64,000 nucleotides of DNA from RHLJ01 sp965601955 (lineage in GTDB: Bacteria > Bacteroidota > Rhodothermia > Balneolales > Balneolaceae): assembly GCA_965601955.1 (NCBI GenBank), contig OZ271855.1, forward strand, positions 3,596,001 through 3,660,000, written 5' to 3'. Made by a program: the position numbers and the translations under genes. Positions 55,901 to 62,400 of this stretch are shown one piece after another (the stretch's first letter is position 1; the number at the start of each line of letters is the position of its first letter). The notes beneath the pieces are model-generated. The model saw only the letters and a list, made by a program, of their open reading frames with translations, was not told where the DNA came from and did not search any database.

Positions 55901-56298
55901 TGGAAGCGGGAGTACACCGAATGCGCTTCGAATTTGATTCCGATACCGATAAACAAGGTTGGTTATTCAGCATGAACTACATCGACGTTCAAAAAACGAC
56001 CACCGTTGGAATTGATGATGAAGGGAATAAACCGGGTGAATTCTCACTATCTCAGAATTACCCAAACCCATTCAACCCAAGTACTCAAATTTCATTTAAC
56101 CTTCCGAAAACGGGTCATACTCAACTCCGAGTTTTTAACGTAACCGGACAACTGGTACAGCAACTTGTTGATCAGACCATGAATCAAGGCCAGCATTCCA
56201 TCACTTTTGATGCTTCTGCACTATCCAGTGGGGTGTACTTTTACCAGTTAGAGTTTAATGGACAGGTACTTTCGAATAAGATGGTGTTGATGAAATAA
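52987..56298 (+). CDS. secreted GH81 endo-beta-1,3-glucanase with PKD, CBM6 and T9SS domains
   Basis: Cuts internal beta-1,3 bonds of laminarin- or callose-type glucan. The 1103-aa precursor has a signal peptide (about 1-31, ending PIKAQ). The GH81 domain (about 50-695) contains QTNDFWSSLIFPFFG, the catalytic-region DHHFHSSYAIA (aspartate near 447), GHSWAAGHGAFGDGNNQESSSESMNF with the general-base glutamate, and the following LWGEATG. A PKD domain (about 755-835), a CBM6 (about 855-1000, IIEAEDYDLGGEGIAYHD) and a T9SS sorting domain (QNYPNPFNPST) complete it. It follows the ThuA-dehydrogenase gene. Its last 73-base sorting region is almost identical in DNA to that of the upstream gene. Confidence 0.95.
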   Translation: MPYFLYKSTNSTSALFSLLLVLLIVHQPIKAQQVTVGAGSYTTSLPANVDPPQDVSGTNISPRTADGFNQPIQTNDFWSSLIFPFFGDAHSPTLYAHPLLVDASNDGLQIGYTTDPVFAAQDYLYPFSAQLTVSVEGLDASETVPVSYTDWTVTAQWKDGAKELTATFGHGLPFVYFDITGGNASITTTSTPTIWFNEGEVLGVTINGKHYGIFAPTGSSWSGTSTFTSDLNSKTYLSVALLPDNSEETLEYFRARAYAFVTNSIIEWEYNESTAQLESSYSYETALMDSADGNIDETLTALYRHQWLHVNEAVTSYSYESPRGEMKLFEGNTFTTTLPFQGVLPALPAEGDYNPIILLELVQEVAEETLEVQPTYENGKAMARFANLVHIAEQLGATTERDYFLAQLKARLEEWFTAGGDQEYYYNEEWTVLTGYPSGFGADREINDHHFHSSYAIASAATIANYDSAWASQDQWGGMVNLLIKDANNWDRTDEMFPFLRSHDIYAGHSWAAGHGAFGDGNNQESSSESMNFASAVVLWGEATGQEEIRDLGIFLYATETTAVEQYWFDVDEEVFPENYPYVAIGMVWGGKGVHSTWFGADPEFIRGINLLPITSGSLYLGRHPDYIIKNYDQLVELRSGQPTVWKDIFWQYLALSDPDQALSHYFADPNYEPFDGESRAHTMHWLYNMKKMGRVDTTTSADIPTYAVFTNGEDKTYIAYNAGSTERVVNFSDGYSMSVPSRSMTSESTAESNPDAPVAILITDKTTGKSPLTIHFDGGNSFDRNDLEISYSWLIFDGPGVSSTSDTSFTFTEVGEYWVKLDIENSLGFTASDSVRIEVLPNGTPFAGNPIVIPGIIEAEDYDLGGEGIAYHDTESANIGIAYRPEEGVDLTAANDGGFAVYWIVAGEWIEYTFEVEEAGAYTFSPYVTSVPGFGNFRMYIDNVDVSGHKNVTSTGGWESWTPIHIEGIELEAGVHRMRFEFDSDTDKQGWLFSMNYIDVQKTTTVGIDDEGNKPGEFSLSQNYPNPFNPSTQISFNLPKTGHTQLRVFNVTGQLVQQLVDQTMNQGQHSITFDASALSSGVYFYQLEFNGQVLSNKMVLMK
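56204..56276 (+). repeat. near-identical sorting-signal DNA, copy 2
   Basis: Partner of 52859-52931, in the 3' end of the GH81 gene: 4 mismatches in 73 bases, while the rest of the two sorting domains is much less similar. Confidence 0.85.
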
Positions 56299-56306
56299 CG
56301 ACCAGT

Positions 56307-56750
56307 TCAATTTGAATTCTTATTAAACAACGTCTTCAAGTTTGCAACATTACTACCGTTAAATAGCAGGTAAACAGATCCAGCCAGCATCATAATTGCC
56401 GGGAAGGTACCTGGATAAGAATCGCCAGTTGCTATATGCACAAAGACGATTGCTATAATGAAATTGAATATCATAATAGCTCCAGCTGCACGAACACCTA
56501 CTCCCAGGATGAATAAAGCACCACAAATGAACTGGGCATAAACCGAAAGTACTGCTGAAGCTAGGGGAAAGGGAAATCCAAATTGAGTTAAGAAATCTGA
56601 GAACTCGAGCATTCTATCCCAGGAAAACACATTGTCCTGGGTACCATAGATCAGATGGAAGCCAATGGATAATCGGATGAATACTTCACCTAAGCCTGAG
56701 TGTTTTTTTAGGTACCCGGTTGTTTTGTTTAAGAAACTGCTATTTACCAT
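56307..56750 (-). CDS. DoxX-family membrane protein
   Basis: A small membrane protein, 147 aa from the ATG at 56750; a TTG start at 56786 would add 12 residues. Neither start has a well-spaced ribosome binding site (AAAGG lies only 2 bases before the ATG). Four hydrophobic segments follow the pattern of DoxX: LGEVFIRLSIGFHLIYG, then FPLASAVLSVYAQFICGALFILGV, AAGAIMIFNFIIAIVFVHI, and FPAIMMLAGSVYLLF. DoxX proteins are linked to redox or oxidative-stress functions in other bacteria; the exact role here is unknown. It converges with the GH81 gene, 8 bases between the stops, and lies downstream of the tRNA. Confidence 0.85.
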   Translation of the reverse strand: MVNSSFLNKTTGYLKKHSGLGEVFIRLSIGFHLIYGTQDNVFSWDRMLEFSDFLTQFGFPFPLASAVLSVYAQFICGALFILGVGVRAAGAIMIFNFIIAIVFVHIATGDSYPGTFPAIMMLAGSVYLLFNGSNVANLKTLFNKNSN

Positions 56751-56837
56751 AACCTTTGCTTGCGAGAATTTGATTAACCATTTCAATAACGCTAAAAAAC
56801 ACCAAACAGCAAATTCATCAATAAAAGTAATACCGAA

Positions 56838-56870
56838 ACAAAAAAAGCCACTCCTAAACAGAGCGGCTTT
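56838..56870 (-). terminator. rho-independent terminator after the tRNA gene
   Basis: Stem AAAGCCACTC / GAGCGGCTTT (one A-C mismatch) with loop CTAAACA at 56844-56870. On the minus strand it ends in seven T residues, about 10 bases after the tRNA 3' end. Confidence 0.9.
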
Positions 56871-56879
56871 TAATACCTG

Positions 56880-56953
56880 TGGGCCCAGAGGGACTTGAAC
56901 CCCCGACCAATCGATTATGAGTCGACTGCTCTAACCAACTGAGCTATGGGCCC
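56880..56953 (-). tRNA. tRNA with CAT anticodon (Ile2-lysidine type or elongator Met)
   Basis: 74 bases fold into a full cloverleaf: acceptor GGGCCCA / TGGGCCC (seven perfect pairs), D arm GCTC/GAGC, anticodon arm GTCGA / TCGAT with loop CTCATAA (anticodon CAT), and T arm with TTCAAGT. The discriminator is A and no CCA is encoded. The loop and TTGGTC variable region resemble E. coli tRNA-Ile2 (ileX), whose C34 becomes lysidine, but elongator tRNA-Met shares CTCATAA. It is not the initiator, which would have a C1-A72 mismatch and three G-C pairs in the anticodon stem. Confidence 0.93.
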
Positions 56954-57024
56954 TTTTTTGCAAAGGCTGCAAAGTTAAGACCTTTCCCCTCTTTTTGAAA
57001 GCAATTTTTACTTCAAAAAGCAGC

Positions 57025-57882
57025 TTAATTACCGAGCAGTTCTTTTTTGATCTTTGGTTTGGATTTTCCAGGCGGTAAAGATCTCCCGGCTACATAGATA
57101 TTCCCCTCTTCATCCGTAAATCCTACATCACCGCTATCATAGGTTTGAGGGAAGCACGAAGTTTTTGAATAAATATAAATAGGCGTGGGATGTTCCTGTG
57201 TACCACTGCAAGTAAGCTCCACTCCTTCAATGGCTTTACCGTTGCAAAGATTTTCCAACTCAAAAGGAAGTACCGTACTTCTTCGCTTATGACAAGATAT
57301 CAAGCCACCGGCTTCCGTTTGCCCATATCCCTGGTACATGGAGCTACAGTGAGGAGAAAGCTTGGCATACTCTTCAAATTTGATGGGATACCCTCCATAA
57401 GCCACATTATTTACAAACCAGTCTTCATCATACAATGCCCGGAGTACAGCTGGAACAGTAAATAGATAATCCGGGGAAATATCCTGCACCGTTTTAATCC
57501 AGAGATTATGCTCTCCTTTTCTGGTAGTGATGAAGAAGTAATCACACTCTACCGACTCACACATGAGCATCCAGGATAACCCAGCAACATGCCAGGGCAT
57601 AGCCATCAATAGTACAAGGTGCTGAGGCTCTACTTCAAATGCTGAAGCTGAGTATCTCGCATTCTCTTCGAGTTTATCGAGCGTATTCCAAATGCATTTC
57701 GGTTGTTGGGTAGTACCACTGGAGAATAAGCCGACATACTTATCCCCTGAAGGTGGGGCTGGAATATCCAGACTCATCCCCAAGAGTTTTGGCGGGATTA
57801 GTAACTGCGACTTCTTTGAACTCCTGATTCTTCTAACAATATCTTTCCCGGACCCTTCTAATGATGTTATCTCATAGTCCAT
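57025..57882 (-). CDS. short AMP-binding (acyl-CoA ligase-like) protein
   Basis: A 285-aa protein with core motifs of the adenylate-forming superfamily: A3 GLFSSGTTQQPK (about 51-62), A5 QGYGQTEAGG (about 190-199), and A7 YDSGDVGFTDEEGNIYVAGR (about 245-264). It resembles O-succinylbenzoyl-CoA ligase (MenE) in the core, but MenE and other members have 350-550 residues. Here about 120 N-terminal residues and the whole C-terminal domain with the catalytic lysine (A10) are missing; the protein ends soon after A7. No frameshift is evident around the stop. It may be a reduced form that works with a partner, or a degraded gene. It diverges from hisF. Confidence 0.75.
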   Translation of the reverse strand: MDYEITSLEGSGKDIVRRIRSSKKSQLLIPPKLLGMSLDIPAPPSGDKYVGLFSSGTTQQPKCIWNTLDKLEENARYSASAFEVEPQHLVLLMAMPWHVAGLSWMLMCESVECDYFFITTRKGEHNLWIKTVQDISPDYLFTVPAVLRALYDEDWFVNNVAYGGYPIKFEEYAKLSPHCSSMYQGYGQTEAGGLISCHKRRSTVLPFELENLCNGKAIEGVELTCSGTQEHPTPIYIYSKTSCFPQTYDSGDVGFTDEEGNIYVAGRSLPPGKSKPKIKKELLGN

Positions 57883-57980
57883 ATCTGATTGATTTCAGTA
57901 AACAATACATCTCGTTCTTCAAAACAGTGTAAAAGAAGTGTTAACTTTGGTGTTAAATTTAATTTCTCCAACAAACAACG

Positions 57981-58736
57981 ATGCTCACTAAACGAATCAT
58001 TCCTTGCCTCGATATCAAAGATGGCCGTACGGTTAAAGGAGTCAATTTTCTTGGATTAAGAGATGCCGGAGATCCCGTTGAACTTGCTCAGCGATATTCA
58101 GAAGAAGGTGCAGATGAACTGGTATTCCTCGATATCACTGCTACCCTGGAAAAGAGACGGACCCTGGTTGAACTGGTGACACGCATCGCACAAAAAATTA
58201 ATATTCCCTTCACTGTAGGTGGAGGAATTAAAACCGTGGATGAAATTGAAGAACTTCTTAAAGCTGGGGCAGATAAAGTCTCTCTGAATAGTAGCATCGT
58301 AAAAGACCCGGACTTGATTAACAGGGCATCGGAAGCATTCGGAGCACAAGCCATTGTTGCTGCAGTCGATGCTAAAAACATGGGGAACAACTGGAATGTA
58401 TTCATCAAAGGAGGCACTGAGGATACCGGGATGGATGCCCTGGAATGGATGAAAGAAGTAGAAGTTCGGGGAGCAGGTGAAATCCTTTTAACAAGCATGG
58501 ACCGGGATGGAACTAAATCCGGATTTGATCTTGAATTATTATCCAGAGTAAATGACCTGGTCCGTATCCCTGTAATTGCCAGTGGTGGTGCCGGCACCAT
58601 TCAGCATTGTGTGGATGCCATTTCCATTTCTAACTCAGATGCGGTACTTGCCGCAAGTATCTTTCATTTCAAGGAAATAGAAATCTCCGACCTCAAAGAA
58701 GAAATGGCAGAACAAGGAATTCCCGTTCGTGTTTGA
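57981..58736 (+). CDS. hisF: imidazole glycerol phosphate synthase, cyclase subunit
   Basis: HisF with the glutaminase HisH makes imidazole glycerol phosphate and AICAR, joining histidine and purine synthesis in the cytoplasm. The 251-aa TIM barrel is standard length. Catalytic aspartates are visible as Asp11 in CLDIKDGR and Asp130 in AAVDAKN. Phosphate-binding loops are GGGIKT and ASGGAGT. The ATG at 57981 gives the usual N-terminus MLTKRIIPCLDI. No other his gene is in the window, so the pathway is not in one operon here. It diverges from the AMP-binding gene, 98 bases apart. Confidence 0.98.
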   Translation: MLTKRIIPCLDIKDGRTVKGVNFLGLRDAGDPVELAQRYSEEGADELVFLDITATLEKRRTLVELVTRIAQKINIPFTVGGGIKTVDEIEELLKAGADKVSLNSSIVKDPDLINRASEAFGAQAIVAAVDAKNMGNNWNVFIKGGTEDTGMDALEWMKEVEVRGAGEILLTSMDRDGTKSGFDLELLSRVNDLVRIPVIASGGAGTIQHCVDAISISNSDAVLAASIFHFKEIEISDLKEEMAEQGIPVRV

Positions 58737-58767
58737 TTTCCTCTTTACAGAAACGATCTGTCCTTAA

Positions 58768-58842
58768 GTCATCTCGGGGATCCGGGATCTGAACTAGCTC
58801 CTTCGTCATCCCGCACTTGATGCGGGATCTGAACGAGCTACC
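58768..58842. repeat. two tandem ~37-base repeat units, the second forming one end of an inverted repeat
   Basis: Two related units lie in tandem: 58768-58804 (ending GGGATCTGAACTAGCTCCTTC) and 58805-58842 (ending GGGATCTGAACGAGCTACCC). The second starts with the 27-base sequence that recurs inverted at 59161-59187 and includes a TCCCGCA/TGCGGGA hairpin. The stop codon of the GIY-YIG gene lies inside this unit. Confidence 0.8.
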
Positions 58843-59128
58843 CCTTCAATGTTGGATACAAATCCATAAACTCAGGATTAATCGACCTAATCAAATCCAG
58901 TTTCCATTTCTTTTTCCACCTCTTTATTAGTTTCTCTCTGGCGATCGCATCTGAAATAGATTGATGTTCTTCAGCATAAAGAAGTATGGTAAGCTTGTAT
59001 TTTGAGGTAAATTTCGAACCATTTCTAGTTTTATGCTGCCATATCCTCGCAGGTAAGTTGCCGGTTACTCCAGTATAGAATACGGTTCTTGGGATATTGC
59101 TCATTATGTACACATAAGCTTTGCTCAT
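58838..59128 (-). CDS. GIY-YIG nuclease family protein (UPF0213/YhbQ type)
   Basis: A 96-aa single-domain protein. The GIY-YIG motif is present as VYI (AYVYIMSN) and YTG (VFYTGVTGNL), followed by the conserved Arg in ARIWQHK and the Glu in AIAREKLIKRW. Solo proteins of this size are common in bacteria, often in several copies per genome; their targets are mostly unknown. The gene is bracketed by a perfect 27-base inverted repeat (58805-58831 and 59161-59187), which suggests a small mobile or repeat-associated unit. Basic C-terminal residues (KRWKKKWKLDLI) suit nucleic-acid binding. Confidence 0.93.
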   Translation of the reverse strand: MSKAYVYIMSNIPRTVFYTGVTGNLPARIWQHKTRNGSKFTSKYKLTILLYAEEHQSISDAIAREKLIKRWKKKWKLDLIRSINPEFMDLYPTLKG

Positions 59129-59160
59129 GTTTGTAAGACCTGAAAGAGGACTTATCCTTA

Positions 59161-59187
59161 CAGATCCCGCATCAAGTGCGGGATGAC
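59161..59187. repeat. right inverted repeat of the GIY-YIG unit
   Basis: Exact reverse complement of 58805-58831 over 27 bases. It starts CAGATCCCGCATCAAG and ends GTGCGGGATGAC; the inner TCCCGCA/TGCGGGA arms can form a hairpin. It lies 32 bases before the GIY-YIG start codon. Confidence 0.88.
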
Positions 59188-59464
59188 CAAGGGATGGTTC
59201 AAAAAAATCTAAATTTTATTTATTTAGGCTATTAATTTTAAAAACCTAAATAAATAATAGCGCACTAATCTACCCGAAAGCGCTTTTCCAAATTGGATTT
59301 GAAAATCACCTCTTTCTCTCTTTTCTGGAAGGCCTCAGAAGATTACTTAAAATCCTTATTTATTTAGTTTAAAGAGCGATTTCAATACACCCCTCGAGTT
59401 TGACATCCTGACTTTTTTTATGCTTTTTGGAAGTTCTCACTCTCGAAAAAGTAAGTTTCACGCA
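59188..59464. promoter_or_regulatory. gltB upstream region with ATTTATTTA repeats and a GCGC palindrome
   Basis: It holds a perfect 13-bp inverted repeat, TTATTTATTTAGG (59216-59228) with CCTAAATAAATAA (59245-59257), a third copy of TTATTTATTTAG at 59356-59367, and GAAAGCGCTTTTC at 59276-59288. These are candidate operators for gltB, whose transcription is usually tied to nitrogen status. No ribosome binding site is clear before the start. Confidence 0.5.
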
Positions 59465-62400
59465 ATGAAGGATCAGAAAAAATTTAGGTATACAGGAGCA
59501 GAGAAATCGGCCTGCGGAGTTGGGTTTGTTGTGAGCCGGCACCAGGAATATAGTAACAGCCATTTACTCCAGGGGCTCCATGCACTGCGCTGTGTAGAAC
59601 ACCGGGGTGCTTGTGCCGCAGACGGTTTAACCGGAGATGGTGCCGGGATTATGACCGACATCCCTTTTGATATGCTTGGCTACGAGCAGGATGCGGTCGC
59701 AGTCGCTACCCTCTTCTTATCAAAAGATAAATCCCGCCAGCAAAAAGCTCTTAAGGTTTTTGAAAACACCTTTGCCCTGTTTGGACTGGATGTTTTAGAA
59801 TACAGAGATGTACCCGTAAACAGTGAGGTACTGGGAGAAGACGCCACACTTAGTGTTCCTGATATCCTTCATGCGGTTATCAAACGTCCTGTACGTGCTA
59901 AAACCATGCTCTCTTTTGATAAGAGATTGTATACCGCCAAGCAGCTTACCAAATCAAAGCTATTGAATGAAAAACTGGAAGACGCTTTATACTTTACTTC
60001 TCTCTCTGCCAAGACCATTATATATAAGGCACTCACACAGTCTTACGCGTTGGAGGAATTCTACCTGGATTTAAAGAATCCAACCTATACCACCCGGTTT
60101 TGTCTCTTCCATCGACGATTTAGCACTAACACTACTACTTCATGGGATAAGGCTCAGCCTTTCCGATTAATTGGTCATAATGGTGAGATCAATACGATAG
60201 CAGGAAATCGCTCCTGGGCGAAGTCTCGTGAAAAAATGATTGGAGCCGAAAAGAATGAGTTGCTTACCCGGAATGGCATCAGCGATTCAGGAAGCCTAAA
60301 CGAGATGGTAGAAGCGCTGCGATATCGTAGCAGTATTCCAAATGTGGAAGATATCCTGGCTATTTGTATGCCTCCTGCCACCGAAGGCAATAAGTTCTAC
60401 AAATTCTGGAGTCGTGCCATGGAGCCCTGGGATGGTCCTGCGCTCATCACCTATGCCAATGGATATACAATTGGAGCACGACTAGATCGAAATGGATTCC
60501 GCCCTTGTCGCTGGACACGAACAGCCGATCATTTTTACCTCTCTTCAGAAGCTGGCACCTTTGATATTGATGAAGGAATTATTGAAGGAAAAGGAACTCT
60601 GTATGCCGGACGTGGTGTAACCGTTGACCTGGCTTCAGGGAAGGTGCTTTTCCGTGACCCAAGCCACTCCCGCGAAAACCATGACGCTCCATTCGATGCA
60701 CGCGTAGAGCTCATCCCCGAAAAAGTTGGCGATATCAAAGAACGCTTTGAGGATAAGAAACCTTTCTTCTCCTGTACCGATGAAGAGCTTTCTAAAATCA
60801 TCTATCCGATGGCTGAGAAGGGTAAAGAGCCTATCGGCTCTATGGGAGATACCGCTCGATTAGCTGTTCTTTCGACGGAACCTCGCCCCTTCTTCGATTT
60901 CTTCTTCCAGAATTTCTCTCAGGTAACCAATCCACCGTTGGATTATATAAGAGAAAAGGTAGTCACCGATTTGACCGTGTACCTGGGCAAGAAACCTAAC
61001 ATCTTTGAACCTAAAGAGCTCATACCTCCTGCTCCGGCTTATGAAATCAAAAGCCCGTTCCTGAGCCTTGCTCAAATGGACTATGTGTACTCGTGTATTA
61101 AGAACAGAACCGAGCAAGATCGTGTCGTACCGTTTGTGATTGATACTACCTTTAAAAGAACGCATGGAGTAGTAGGCTTCAAAGCACGGCTTACTAAAAT
61201 TGGTGAGGAAGCCATTCAGGCAGTTCGCGACGGCTATACTATTTTAATTTTGAGTGACCGATCTGCTAATCTGGACCAGACACCGCTCCCAAGTTTACTC
61301 ACGCTTCGCAAAGTAGTAAACTCTTTAAATGATGAAGGGCTTAAACTAAATGCAGCCGTAATTGTTGATACCGGCGAAGTAAAAAGCACGCATCATGCCT
61401 CAGCACTTATTGGATTTGGAGCTCAGGCAGTATGCCCCTACCTGGCCCTCGATATTGCCCGAAACGACCCAGCAAGAGCTCTCAAAAACCTCGATCCTGA
61501 TACGAAAGAACGAAATCTTTTAAAGGCGATGGAGAACGGATTGCTGAAGGTGATGGCAAAATCTGGCATCTCGGTGGTACGAAGTTACCAGAGTGCAAAG
61601 CTGTTTTCTGCGCTTGGACTTGGAAAGGGAGTGATCAACGAGTATTTCCCGGGCATTCAAAGCCCCATAGGCGGCCTGGAGATTGACCAAATTGCAGAGA
61701 TGGTACTGGAACGAACTCGTGATTTGACGGAAGAATCTTTGGCGGCTTTTAAGCCCATCAAAAGTTACCAGTATAAAGAGCATACGCGTGGAACCGTTGG
61801 TGAAAAACATTCCATGACTAATACCCGCTCCAAAATCATCCACGACCTGGTACAGCAACAGGGACTGGAGCTTAACGATATGGAGCTTTATGACGAGTAT
61901 CTCAAACTCGGACTTGAAGATGAGCCGGTTGCATTACGGCATCTGTTTAACACTAAAAAAGCGGAAACTCCAGTCTCATTAGCAAAGGTTAAAGAAGCTG
62001 ACCACATCCTTAAGACTTTCGGCTCCGGGGCAATGTCTTTTGGAGCTATCAGCGCTGAATCACAGCGGGATATCTTCCTTGCTATGAAGGAAATTGGCGG
62101 AAGATGTAATAGCGGTGAGGGGGGCGAGAACCCCTACTATTTTAAAGAAGGAATAGGAGCATCTGTCAAGCAAATTGCTTCTGGTAGATTTGGAGTCACG
62201 GCTGAATACCTGGTTTCAGGAGAAGAAATCCAGATTAAAGTATGCCAGGGAGCCAAGCCTGGAGAAGGTGGCCAGCTCATGGGTATTAAAGTGGATGAAG
62301 ATATTGCCAAAGCTCGTTTTGCTAACCCGGGCTTCGATCTAATCTCCCCTCCTCCCCTGCACGATATTTATAGTATTGAAGATCTAAAGCAGTTAATTAA

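Noticed and set aside
58088..58600. 170-aa open frame opposite hisF
   Set aside because: It is a serine-rich shadow of hisF with no start signal or recognisable motif.
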